A stretch of DNA of 64,000 nt from Branchiostoma floridae. Its lineage: Eukaryota; Chordata; Leptocardii; Amphioxiformes; Branchiostomatidae. Of this stretch, positions 36,679 to 45,972 are shown one piece after another. Position numbers and translations under genes: made by a program. Within the stretch, counting starts at the first letter, position 1. Each line of letters begins with the position of its first letter. The notes beneath the pieces were generated by a model, which saw only the letters and a program-made list of their open reading frames with translations, searched no databases and was not told the origin of the DNA. The stretch lies in contig NC_049989.1 in assembly GCF_000003815.2 (NCBI RefSeq), forward strand, positions 9,025,389-9,089,388, read 5' to 3'.

Positions 36679-39600
36679 CAAATGTTTGAATGTATGATAT
36701 TGTATGGATATTCATCAACATACTAATCTACTTTGGTTATTGAACAAGTGTATTTAGTAATCAGAACAAATTCCTTTTTATGCATGATCCAAATGGACCA
36801 CTTTATAAAACTATAAAGTGTTTGGGTTAGGTGAATAATTACGATAAAGGAAAGCCACGTGCCGATGTGACAGTTGACTGATGTGCCTGGCCTGGTGTCA
36901 GCTGAAACAGGCAGATAATGACCACCATGTTGGTTTCCCTATTTGCATTTCTGGCGTACGCAGTATTGCTGTGATATTTGTAGGGAAGTTTGTGAATATT
37001 CTTCCATTGGTCTATTCCCTGAGCTTTCCACATAGCAACTTTGTGTCATGCCGCATCATAATACACGATCTACGGATACAGTACCTTATGAATTTAGTTT
37101 ATTTTACATTGCATTTTGCACAACAGGGAAAGTATAACCTGCTTTCATGGAAGACTGTAAATGTGCAGGATGAAATTACACTTCTTAAATGTGCTTTGAT
37201 TTTTCGGCGTCCACTAATCTAGCTATAGAGAAGTGCAAAAACATTTTCTTTGAAGGAGAACTTATAAACTTCTCAACCATTTCACACACCATTTTCACTC
37301 ACTCTACTCGTAAGCTACCTAAAAATCGATGTATAGATGAGCAGCAGGAATATAACTTGTTTTATAATGTCTGAGTTTGTATGGCATAGCTCCAAGCAAC
37401 AGGCGTGTATTTATTGGTATGCTGCTGGTGCCAAAACCACACCACATAATCTGTTGATCCATCAGAGTATCAAATGTGGCGGATACTATCACCATGTTGC
37501 CGGCCAGAGGCAAACGCTTAGAAACTTTTGCTTTTATGAGTGCTGACCCAGCTTTGCCCTGTTTTGATAAAGCACATAGATTGATATCGCGTCGACGTAA
37601 TGTTATCATCTGTCAACGCAGACGTAGATCTGGCTCATATTGTCAAAGATGCACGCTTGTAACGGCAACGTCTTGTGGAAGCTTCTGTCAAAATAAAGAA
37701 TTACATTCCTAAACATAAATGGCTTAGTGGTAGTATTTGGATTACTTATGACATAAAATACTAGTGTCTATTTATTGGCCATAATTCTACATTAGTGCAA
37801 CTTCCCTAAATTACATTAAACTCTGCATGGTGCAAACTTGTGGCCATAACTACTTCACTCGTTTGTCCAGTAGCTGAATTTATTGTGTCGGTTAAAGCAG
37901 TTCAAAAGCTTTATTCAATGTTTTACTCAATTATTTACGTCGATGCTATTCAAATATCTAAACTTGCTTAGACGTTTAATAACTTATTTCTTTGCTAAAA
38001 TGGCAATTATACAAACGCAACTAAGTAGAGATCAGTAATTCAGAATGGTAAACTTGAAAATGGATCACACCATAGTGTAACATATATAGGTTTTGCAAAT
38101 GTTATTTGGGCAAGTGCATTTTGAAAAGAACCTTGGGTGAGGAATCTATCAGCTACAACCAGAGCTGTGTTTGGTGTACCGTGAAACGTCCCCTTGATGG
38201 CAAAACAGATATTTTATCGTCACCACCTCACAGATAAAGATGAGACCTGCAATAAATATATCAAACGCAGCAGCACTTATAACCTTGGCCTGTTTCTTTA
38301 GTAACTCCCAGCACTTTTCTGTGATCTCTCGGGACTTAATCGTGCAACAGTCTTGCCTATTAAGTGTGACACACGACACATTGTTGTGCCGAGTGGCTCC
38401 AGTGAGCGATAGAGGTCAGGCGGAGCATTGACCTAAGTTTTCGTGGACGGCATCAGGTGTCAAAGAGCACTTCATCAACCGAGACGCCTGACACCACTAA
38501 GAATAAGCTGATTAAAGCTCTTCATCTAACGCTGTTGTCTAATATGATGTTGTGCGAAACATGAAATACATCATGTTCTCGCGATAACTGTAACGAGAGG
38601 GAGTTGCCGAGTACCTACATTCTCATGGCGTTTACATGCAATACCACGAAGTATCTATTACAGCTAGATTTGCCCATATAGCTGGTTACTAATAATGCAA
38701 TTGTTTGTTTACATCCCTGCGGATTGATCCTAATGCAAGCGGACAAACTTCGAAGGGGGCAAAAGGACCTGCTTTTACGAGCTGTTAGATCTGTTGTTGC
38801 AATATTGGCGGAGTGATTCATTAGCTGAATAGATATGACATTCGTGGTCTATGTAGATTAAGGAAGCAATTTGAGACGTGCAAGTTTTTATGTTGTGACG
38901 TATTCTTACCGTAAGAGCTAGTCATAGTGCCTTTACTTATTGACGGTTATAAATGGTACAATGTATGGCAAATGGAATACTACATGGCATGCGGTTTTGG
39001 GCGGAGTTCCCATTGTCTAGGTATTTTCTGTAACTATCGTCGTATCCTGAGAAGCCGACATATTTCGATAGCAGCGAATGATCGCCTACAAAACTTTGCA
39101 GCGTATTCCACAAAAGAATACAACCTGCAACTATATTAAATGTACGCTAAATGTATTCGTCTTCCAATCCTAGTTTAAATATTTGACAAGATAATCGTGA
39201 ACAATAGATCACAGCATATGGCAGATTATTCAAAGATTTCCCCTTATGATTGTTTTAGATATTTGACCAGATGATCATGAACAATAGATCATAGCACATG
39301 GCAGATTACCCAAAGATTTTCTCTTGTAATTGCCTTGAATATTTGACATGATAATCGTGAACAATAGATCACAGCACATGTTAGATTACCCAAAGACTCT
39401 CTCTTGTAATTGCCGATCTTTCTCGTTTATCTTTAGCACTGATTCTCATATCCAGGACATTTCTTCAAATATATTGAGTTTAAAAGGCCATCGACACTGT
39501 CCACAATTACAACAAATTATGTGACAATCAATGTTCCCTTAAAGCAATTGTTTACTACTTTTATTGCACCCCAGATCGTTTACATCGCTTTAATTTTTCG

Positions 39601-42024
39601 TTCTCACTTTATTCAGAATCAGTCAATAAATCAGATAAGCGACTAAGACTGCAGTTTAGTTTGAAGCTTTTTCTAATCCCTAAGTATTGAAATGCGGCTG
39701 TGAACTGAAAGACATGTAGAGCTGGTCCTATCAGGTAATGTAGATACGATTTAACCCACTGTCCTCGGATCAAGGACCCTCTTCGCCACACTCCCGTGAG
39801 CACATATCAACAATTTATCAATTTCGCTTTGGTGTGTATCAAAGCACATATGACATACTTCGGTCAATTTTGATCATGGTAAAATCCTAATTGATATCAG
39901 TGTATCAATATTATGAGCAACCACGAAGAGCAATATAGTTCAAATCCATAAGTTAAAACTAGGCAATGTATATACATCGTGTTCTACAATTGGGGAATTT
40001 CTGGTACGAATTGCAAATAAGCGAAAAATATAAATGGACAAGGGCTGTAACAGATTTAAGGTATTTGGTTAAAATCAAATTCCTTTTAACGATAATCATA
40101 TCATAGACCTGGCGTAGTCTAGGTTTAAGTTCATTTTTCATTGATTGTACCTTATCCCATCGATATTGATTGCGTCGACAGTGTATACTTCTCTAAATCG
40201 TAAAACATCATTTCGCCTAAGGTGCAACTCCAGCCAATTACGGAAACAGTCAACGGAAACAGCCTAACACACAAATCAAGTTCTAAAAGTACAACAAAAA
40301 GCTTATAAGGTTGATATGGTACATAGATGTTACTAAAAGAAGGAGGCAATTTACACTGTTGCGGATTACAGCAAGGCATCTGACATGGTTTACCTAACGT
40401 GGTCTACCCAGATTGCATACCTAAATGGTTCTATAAAGCTATATAAATCCCCTAAAGTAATATTGGCTAACATACATGGCTATAGAGTTGAATAGAGTTA
40501 AAGAGCTAAACGAATGCCTTAAAAGAGTAAAGGCTCAAATACGTAGTACGCTCCCCCGATTCTACCTGTTAGCACAGTGTAAAATCCGCTCACCTCTTTA
40601 CATGACACGCTCAAATAATTATATAGAAAAACAACGTCACACACCTCTATGATTAAGACGTCTTACCGGCGATGTCTTGTCTTGTTCTTATGTGGATGCT
40701 CAGCGGTGAGCAGCTTCCTATGCTTTATGAAACGGCACCCAAGTCGGCCGCGAGTATCTGGGGCAGCCAATCCGCTGGATCCCTCCTCATCGATTTGTTT
40801 TGCATATCTGGTCGCAGCAATCGCTAACCGATGGGAAACATCGCTTTCTCAAGGCCTTTCTAGGTTCTGAGTTGAGAATTTATGTTCTACGCGGAATACA
40901 AAGTAATAAATGAATAGCTAATTTGGCTTTTAACTCGATGCAACGGTCTATTTTGTAACTTTTAAAAACAGTTCTATTTTCATCAAATGACAAAATGATG
41001 CAAATCATTATGATGTTACATTAAATGCTACTCTCATATTCATGTTGCACGGACGACTAGCAGTGATCCAGAGGATTTATGGATTTATGTCACTCTGCCA
41101 ATTTACCTTTCTTTTCTTTGATCTATTTTCGCTTTGCTTGGTAACGTAAGTCATTTATCATTTTATCTAAGGTCTCGCGCTGGGTTTGTTAAAAAATTGT
41201 TTTCTGCAAACGAAGTCATCAATCTTGGGGATGACATGTCGACAACAAGAAATTATCATACCGCGTAGCAAAATACATCATTGATACTCAACTTCTTTGT
41301 GACATCTAGATATTTACGTGCTACTTGACTTGAGAGTGGAGTTTAAATTGTCGCATCGTCTATGGAAGACGCCATGCACCATAGGACACCGAAAATAGAG
41401 GTAGTTATGCTGGAAAACTGTCAATTAAAGGTGCACTAATGCATTGCCACAGTGTCAATGCATGAAGAGCCATGCTGTTAGACTCTGCACCGATAGACTT
41501 GCAAAACATGTCATACCGTAGAACCCACAGGGGAGGAGACTTTGGAAGAAGCTTGAGGTAGTCAACCGAGAGGGATCACTCCAAAGGTGGACTCTCACTG
41601 CACTCGGGGCACCGGTGCGGCACTGCGGGGCTCGTAGATGACTCAACGAATTTCAGAGATAAAGAACGAATTTTCTTCCGTTTTGTGTATTTTTTTTGTC
41701 TTCTAAGTCATACCTTTACATATTACGCAATATCTGAATTATTACGAATCATGAAAATAACAAACCAGTGCCGAAGTAAACGAACCCAGCAGTGCCGCAC
41801 AGGTGCCACAAGTGAAGGGTGAGAGTCCATCTTAAGACTTGCAAAATGGTAAATCTGAAGACTCACCGCATCACTTTCAATCCAGACCTTCTCGAAGGGC
41901 CGTAGCAAAGTGGACAACCACAAATTAAAAGTCTCCCCGGAGACAGAAGTGGATGTTTGAATAACTTTTATGTGCATCAGGCTGTCTAATTGCACAAAGA
42001 CTTCTATCAATTGTATAACCATGT
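27315..42024 (-). CDS. Gene B: synaptotagmin-like tandem-C2 protein (C2A part, linker, C2B)
   Basis: Spliced CDS from complement(join(27315-27441, 27747-27918, 29047-29173, 31703-31836, 32008-32044, 32358-32454, 32860-32959, 34534-34607, 35865-35976, 38433-38496, 41867-42024)). All eleven exons join in phase without a stop. The three 5' exons give a divergent C2A domain: strands with MHIKVIQTS and FNLWLSTLLRPFEKV, then CSLTPDAVHENL, then LFFGFSVVVWNFQAMDGH. A linker of roughly 170 residues, rich in RRRS and RRLSLD motifs, follows, and then a C2B domain ending TSWCTLKDVTS. Neither domain shows the Asp clusters needed for Ca2+ binding. The likely role is a Ca2+-independent membrane-trafficking adaptor (inference from family). 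The start codon and N-terminal anchor, if any, were not found between 42025 and 47892. Two tRNA-Cys genes and a LINE-in-MITE lie in its introns. Confidence 0.85.
27747..27918 (-). CDS. Gene B exon g: C2B core
   Basis: 172-nt exon, phase 1 to 2, acceptor ctttcatttcag|AT and donor TCTGG|GTAAGT. It encodes (D)TYVKVALMCENKKIDRKKTG, then DPIFNESFLFDVAEVD and SLVLQDTS. Polybasic KKIDRKK strand present; same length as gene A's exon. Confidence 0.92.
27977..28631. mobile_element. MITE-like element with TTCGCGG ends, interrupted by a LINE
   Basis: The left end reads aatgcatttaagttcgcggg and the right end, complemented, reads aaatgcagaaactttcgcgg, giving imperfect terminal inverted repeats. Subterminal motifs (cgcggtgg and ccaccgcg) repeat at both sides. 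It sits in the gene B intron between exons f and g and is split by the retrotransposon insertion at 28055-28512. Confidence 0.6.
28055..28512 (-). mobile_element. 5'-truncated LINE (non-LTR retrotransposon) insertion with target-site duplication
   Basis: A perfect 11-bp duplication, GTTTTAAGTTC, flanks the insert (28044-28054 and 28513-28523). A T run at 28055-28064 is the minus-strand poly(A) tail. The minus strand encodes a decayed reverse-transcriptase C-terminal segment with KTISHYLLHCPTYNYQRS, a pattern typical of LINE ORF2 ends (H-x3-HC). The copy is a 458-bp, 5'-truncated, dead insert inside a MITE. Confidence 0.75.
28673..28744 (+). tRNA. tRNA-Cys (GCA)
   Basis: 72-nt cloverleaf: acceptor GGGGGTA paired with TGCCCCC (one G-T pair), D arm GCTCAGTGGTAGAGC, anticodon loop CTGCAGA with GCA at 28705-28707, and T arm with GGTTCAAATCC. 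A T run (28748-28756) follows as pol III terminator. It lies antisense in the gene B intron between exons f and g. It is identical to the copy at 29398-29469. Confidence 0.95.
28747..28756 (+). terminator. Pol III terminator of first tRNA-Cys
   Basis: Run of T immediately after the tRNA 3' end, as needed for RNA polymerase III termination. Confidence 0.75.
29047..29173 (-). CDS. Gene B exon f: C2B strands 1-2
   Basis: 127-nt exon, phase 0 to 1, acceptor ccacctctag|CTT and donor TTCAG|GTCAGG. It encodes LGEDTRQVMFSLSYLP, then SPGQLTVTIIKARNI and IPKNLQPLSTS. Loop 1 is slightly longer than in A and has no acidic residue. The two flanking introns each contain a tRNA-Cys gene. Confidence 0.88.
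29398..29469 (+). tRNA. tRNA-Cys (GCA), second identical copy
   Basis: Same 72-nt sequence as the tRNA at 28673-28744, anticodon GCA at 29430-29432, followed by TTTT at 29471-29474. It lies antisense in the gene B intron between exons e and f. Flanks differ from those of the first copy, so only the tRNA unit is shared. Confidence 0.95.
31521..31572. repeat. CA/CAGA microsatellite
   Basis: Imperfect CA repeat with GACA interruptions, in a gene B intron. Confidence 0.9.
31703..31836 (-). CDS. Gene B exon e (RRRS linker)
   Basis: 134-nt exon, phase 1 to 0, acceptor catcttctatag|TG after a pyrimidine tract, donor TTTGCG|GTAATA. It encodes ACQQDVHRRGRSQSEQ, LDMPEEVLRSLRRG and RRRSSAARVLCDFA. It aligns with gene A exon e and gene C exon e; the VH-R-R segment is shared with C. 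Confidence 0.78.
32008..32044 (-). CDS. Gene B exon d (short linker exon)
   Basis: 37-nt exon, phase 0 to 1, acceptor ctattttcag|AAC and donor CTCAG|GTTGGT. It encodes NNAGPSVRRRSS. It corresponds to the 52-nt exons in A (VRRRPSS) and C (PTRRKWSE); B is 15 nt shorter, a whole-codon difference. Confidence 0.7.
32358..32454 (-). CDS. Gene B exon c (linker)
   Basis: 97-nt exon, phase 2 to 0, acceptor ccattgcccag|T and donor GACAT|GTAGGT. It encodes KRTSRTDNQLPKETLE then STSESPTRSTDSTERH. DNQLP aligns with ADQLP in gene C exon 50126-50237, which fixes the homology. Confidence 0.75.
32860..32959 (-). CDS. Gene B exon b (linker)
   Basis: 100-nt exon, phase 1 to 2, acceptor cgtccttaag|AT and donor AAGAG|GTAAGA. 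It encodes (D)ARFSMLTTSEGAGEEG and LMFSRRDRRGSASPVK. Counterpart of 6181-6265 (gene A) and 55788-55911 (gene C). Confidence 0.75.
32960..34533 (-). other. Gene B intron (a-b)
   Basis: About 1.6 kb, no supported feature. A small repeat of gaagcaaagcgacgcaaagt type lies near 33930-33965. Confidence 0.5.
34534..34607 (-). CDS. Gene B exon a (linker, RRLSLD)
   Basis: 74-nt exon, phase 2 to 1, acceptor ctctatgtgaag|G (weak) and donor CTAG|GTAAGA. It encodes LAVPEEGDSPEDK and then MQARSSRRLSL, with Asp completed in the next exon. Paralogous to 1066-1130 in A and 57160-57215 in C. RRLS is a textbook basophilic-kinase consensus. Confidence 0.75.
34608..35864 (-). other. Gene B intron (C2A end to linker)
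   Basis: About 1.3 kb of AT-rich sequence. I see nothing supportable in it. Confidence 0.5.
35865..35976 (-). CDS. Gene B exon: C2A loop 3 and end
   Basis: 112-nt exon, phase 1 to 2, acceptor cttgtccag|AT and donor GGAAT|GTATGT. It encodes LFFGFSVVVWNFQAMDGHKI, then PMRKLSLELQRLKTSG. The hydrophobic strand followed by WNFQAMDGHK occupies the place of the usual DFD loop, so the acidic Ca2+ ligands are missing. It joins directly to the linker exon at 34607. Confidence 0.65.
35977..38432 (-). other. Gene B intron within C2A
   Basis: About 2.5 kb. It holds a 15-G run (36048-36062) and a GA/GATA microsatellite (36601-36677). An open, hydrophobic minus-strand segment at 38149-38379 was considered and rejected as an exon because it has no compatible phase between its neighbours. 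Confidence 0.55.
36601..36677. repeat. GATA/GA microsatellite
   Basis: Short GATA units pass into GA repeats, in a gene B intron. Confidence 0.9.
38433..38496 (-). CDS. Gene B exon: C2A middle
   Basis: 64-nt exon, phase 0 to 1, with a very good acceptor (cagcttattcttag|TGG) and donor TTAG|GTCAAT. It encodes WCQASRLMKCSLTPDAVHEN-L. The LTPDAV...L pattern corresponds to the strand before loop 3 of a C2 domain, and the split codon joins as Asp to the next exon (LFFGFSVVVW). Confidence 0.55.
39178..39413. repeat. 80-bp tandem repeat, three copies
   Basis: Units begin atttgac(a/c)agat near 39181 and recur about every 80 bp. Each carries gaacaatagatca and ttacccaaagatt-like segments with 85-90% agreement by eye. 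Confidence 0.75.
41583..41833. mobile_element. MITE-A copy 2
   Basis: The left end aaggtggactctcactgcac runs on through accggtgcggcactgcgggg. The right end holds the complement, cagtgccgcac...gagagtccatcttaa. Length is about 250 bp. The interior is shared with the other family members (caacgaatttcagagataaa). Confidence 0.75.
41867..42024 (-). CDS. Gene B exon: C2A first half
   Basis: 158-nt exon, phase 1 to 0, acceptor taggggacag|AC and donor GATGCG|GTGAGT. It begins (D)MVIQLIEVFVQLDSL, then MHIKVIQTSTSVSGE, then FNLWLSTLLRPFEKVWIES. The spacing fits C2 beta strands 1-4, with no Asp in loop 1. The phase-0 donor matches the phase-0 acceptor of the next exon. Assignment rests on pattern and phase, so it is less sure than the C2B exons. 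Confidence 0.5.
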
Positions 42025-44118
42025 CTGTCCCCTATGTTTTTACTTTTCAGCAGTATGTACCATAACGATAAGAATGTGTATCAATCATATCAGTCAGCAA
42101 ATCTTTGCTTGTAATATGATTTTGAATGCTTTATGACTAGCATTACGTGGACCTCCAAACTATCAGTACGAGCTGAAACTTGCAATGAGACCGGCTAGCT
42201 ACCGACCGAGCCTGCTGGGCTATTCTAACTGCCTCATCTGTCAAAAGAAGGGCCGAGAGCAACAGGGTCTGTGTAATACATGGGGTACTGTTGATTGATG
42301 ATGTAATTACAATGAACCAAGTTCACTTAGTTGTATCACAAGAAACAAAATATCAGATCATTTTAAAAATAGGTTATAACGAGAAACACGAATATCCTAA
42401 CAAATTCTATTACTATAAAACTGTACTTTGTCGTTCTGTATTGAAGTAACTTTATATAAGTGTTAAATTGATAGATAGGGTAGCTAGTAGACATCTACTG
42501 TTAGATCAGCATGCATATGCCGTATTCGAACACTTACAGCAATCAAACTGCTGATAGAAATATTTTGTACTGCAGAACCTTCCTGACTTCACAATAGGTA
42601 TATTGTTTACAATATAATATGTTGCATCAATCAAAGCTAAGGCCACCGAAGGTTTAACATTTGTGTCAACGACTGAAATAGGCTTTCAATACCTAAGACT
42701 TTAAGATAAAGGTTACGCTATCTGATGATAAATCTTTTTGTCTGCTAAACAAAACCACTACAGATAAGGAATTTGCATATTTCCCAGTCAGTCAAGGTTG
42801 TTTTGACGCTTCGAATTATTCAGCGGAAACACGCTGGGAGGGTTTTTCTCAAGGGGACTTTTGCAAGTTTGGACTGATAGACAATCATTTGAACCTCCAT
42901 GCAGGGATGGGCAATCAATCAATCAATCAATCAATTAAAATACCCAATTAACATTGCTTGCATCAAATGTTTACGACAGCAATAAAGCGATCTCTTCCTC
43001 TTTTAAAGTAGATTTAACGTTATACAAGACGTTGTGTAAAATTTTGACATGTTGACTTTCACATTGGTCACATGTCCCCGTGCTAAAATCGTCTAAAAAT
43101 ATCCCTTTCTAAATTATCTTCTCTTCTAAAACAGATTTTAGACTTTAATACAAACGTCAGTAAACTAGAGTAATGGAAATCTCGCAACAGCAAGATAACA
43201 CGGCAAGTTCAAATGTTTAGCATAAGATTATAGATGCTGAGACACGGCATTTTAATTACTGTATGTAACAAGCATTTCAACAGACATCAACTATGCAAAA
43301 TGTGTTACTCCGTGCCATCAATATACAAACAGCGCACACGTTTACATGGATCTGTGCACGTGTAACTGCAATCTTTTAGCATTATGTTCTCACAGTCATC
43401 CGAAAACACCAATTGTTAGCTTCAAGTAATTTATCACTATACATGGCAACATAATCAATATAAGCCCTGTTTTTGGCGGGACCAGGCCTTAACTTACCAG
43501 AGTAATGGGGGATTAATGTGCCCTATGGCGTATATATACACGTATTTGCTTTATGGATATTGTTCAGTGGTAGCAAAGCGAGGTCATATAGAAACATACA
43601 TTTCCCAAATATCAATGAAATTGAAGCTAGGAACTTGTAATAAAACCTCCCAATATATAAGATATCCTGGTTATTTTCTGTGTCTTCCTTAATTACGAAG
43701 GTTTCTTGATATTTCAAGATGCCTTTTATATGTGAAATGGCCCCAATAGCACTGTAACAATGGTAACGATCGGGTCTAATTGATTGCCGCACAACATTCT
43801 GATGTAGATGGCAAGAAGACCAAAAAGCATCAAGTACTTTTAAATTTGACGAGTTTTAAAGAATAAATAAAAAATGGTGGTGGACAAACAATAAAGTTAG
43901 AAACTAAAAGATAAACAAAGCATTATCAAAACAATCGCATCGTCTCTTCTAAGCATCGTTTTAGTGGCATTATATTTTGCCAATAAACAAACAAGCTATA
44001 AACCTTACGTATACGCAAGAATATGTACAAATTTTATGTTTGAATCTGCCTCGAAGTAAGTACATGTAACCATACGTATGCCTTGTTTCAATCCGTCGCG
44101 ATTTACGGATACCGCAGG

Positions 44119-44120
<2 letters not shown>

Positions 44121-44154
<34 letters not shown>

Positions 44155-44168
44155 TGTGTGTTTGTGTG
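44121..44168. repeat. GT microsatellite
   Basis: About 48 bp of GT with two interruptions. Confidence 0.9.
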
Positions 44169-44258
44169 ATGGGGTGATTTTCACTCTTTGGTAATCTGCC
44201 AGGATGTAGCAAATTGGGATCCAGGTGTATCCGAGACCTTATCAACCAATGTGCCTAA

Positions 44259-45812
44259 GGCTTAGGTCACAATTCGAAAAAGGGGCCCTGCCGGGCAATT
44301 CACGGGCTGTTTTTTGGCACTTTCGGGCGTGACCCCTGCGTTGCCCTGTGGGACACCTCGCGGCTGCCGGGGTATTTTGAGGCCCGGCCGGGACCCTGGT
44401 TCAATTTAAGTCTGAGTTAAAATGAACCAGGGACCCGCTCGTACAACCACCCCGCGACCTAATCGTGACAACACCGAGAGGGACCCCTCCGGTTGCCGGC
44501 AGTCTGTCGGAATAAATTCGTTACGTCAAAGACCAGGTTTACGGAATAATAGTGTGTAATTCGTAACACCGGGTCAAATATGTGACGTCACAGATCACGT
44601 GAAAGGACAAAAGCCGTGAACTTACACGTATCACACAGTTCTCGTATTACAGTGGAGTTAAGTGCATAGCGCTATACCAAGGGAAAGGAGAAGACCAGGG
44701 GAAACAGCGCTTAGCCCACTAGGCAGGCGGAAGAATTCAGCAACAGAAACTTTTGCAGACAAGGGCTGAACAGAGGGGGATAGGACAACACACCACGCAA
44801 CAGACCACATAATAGGCTGCATCACTGAGAAGCAGGACGAACAGATAGCCTCCTTCATAGAAAGCTTCTATGTTTTTTTACGATATTACAACCCCAGACT
44901 ATAGAAACAAGCTGAAGAAAGATGTTTGGCTGAAGAAGGACGTTTCCTCTGCAATTGGCCGACGGAACGCCAAACTTGCAGTCATTCGGACCCATAAGCC
45001 ATTTTTTTTCGTTTTACAAATATAAAAATATAGGCCTCAACAGTTTGGCAAGTCATCCGCCGACATTAAAAATTCCAATAACATGTTTATTTAGTTTAGT
45101 TTAGAAACGTAACAGTGCCGCACGTCAGTGCGAGTGCGAGGAAAAGTTGGCGAAAAAAACCGTGCCGCAGTGAACGGACCCCGACGTACCGCACCAGTAC
45201 TCCAAGTTCAATGATGTACTACCTTAAGTGAATGCAGGCAATGCTTGTTTTTATACCCCTTAAAGAGTGCCCACCAGGAGCCTGCCTGGTTCCCTGCCGT
45301 TGTTCGCAGGGCATGCGGCAGGGACCCTACAACTGCCCCACCGGGCTGTGAGAGACAAACGTTACCCTGTCGGACCCCGCAGGGGTGACTACAGGACACC
45401 GTCAGAACATCTGACGGGTGTCTGCCGGAGACGAACCTAGGAAGGTGGAAATTTTTTAAAGAAAAATGACGGGGTGCCCGCCGGAACACTCCGGGACCCC
45501 CATGGGGCAGCGCGAAGGCAACGTTTGATTGTGACCACGACAGCCGGTAAACAGCCGGTGTCCGCCCGACTTCAGAGCCCGGCCGGGGCTACATCCCTGA
45601 CGGGCACCGGGCCAATTGTGACCCTAGCCTTAGATCTCGTCCAAACCGGGGCCCGGCCGGGCAGTATGTGGGAATGAAAAGTAGGATACAGAAGAGGACA
45701 AAGCACGTAAAACTTAAAAATGATTAGTCATGAGCACAATTTTGCATGTGTCATTATATATTAGAAAACTGAAAACTGTACCCGGGCCCCGGGTTGGAAG
45801 TGTGACCTAAGC
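44259..45812. mobile_element. GC-rich DNA element with GGCTTAGGTCACA ends, about 1.55 kb
   Basis: The left boundary reads ggcttaggtcacaattcg and the right boundary, complemented, reads ggcttaggtcacacttcc. Subterminal blocks repeat gcccggccggg and gggccc in both halves. GC content rises sharply above the surroundings. No transposase frame is visible. A truncated MITE-A piece (45110-45233) lies inside. Confidence 0.65.
45110..45233. mobile_element. Truncated MITE-A inside GC-rich element
   Basis: Contains cagtgccgcac near the left and gtaccgcaccagtactccaa...tgtactaccttaa at the right, matching one end of MITE-A. The interior is mostly deleted. Confidence 0.5.
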
Positions 45813-45837
45813 CTAAGACAGCAGTGCATCGATGAAG

Positions 45838-45972
45838 GTTAGACATCCAGGTAATAATATATGCCAAAAACGCAGTTACTCAAGCAACTGGATATGATTT
45901 TGGCAACAGTCAGACGTTGACCGTTTCCAAAACCATTTCCTGTTGCTTTAGTAACTGCTTTTTGGCACATAA
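45838..45972. mobile_element. MITE-B copy (palindromic)
   Basis: Begins gttagacatccaggtaataa, contains gttactcaagcaactggata, and is followed by an inverted half with ttgctttagtaactgctttt. It immediately follows the GC-rich element ending at 45812. Confidence 0.6.

Larger units (their letters stand above)
38497..41866 (-). other. Gene B intron within C2A
   Basis: About 3.4 kb. It contains three tandem copies of an 80-bp unit (39178-39413) and MITE-A copy 2 at 41583-41833. A GC-rich minus-strand open segment at 40672-40857 has a donor but a poor acceptor and an incompatible phase, so it is not called. Confidence 0.55.

Noticed and set aside
38149-38379. Hydrophobic minus-strand ORF (SAAAFDIFIAGLIFICEVV), considered as a transmembrane exon of gene B
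   Set aside because: It lies in the intron between exons 38433-38496 and 35865-35976, whose phases already join; no compatible donor and acceptor were found.
40672-40857. GC-rich minus-strand open segment with RLAIAATRYAKQIDEEG
   Set aside because: Has a donor (CGCCG|GTAAGA) but a poor acceptor, and phase 1 to 2 cannot lie between C2A exons joined 0/0. No homology recognised.
42190-42281. Minus-strand segment DEAVRIAQQARSVASRS after a good acceptor
   Set aside because: No donor in the phase (1) needed by the next exon at 42024; kept only as an unassigned note.
44658-45677. Several GC-rich ORFs on both strands
   Set aside because: They lie inside the inverted-repeat DNA element and result from its GC content.
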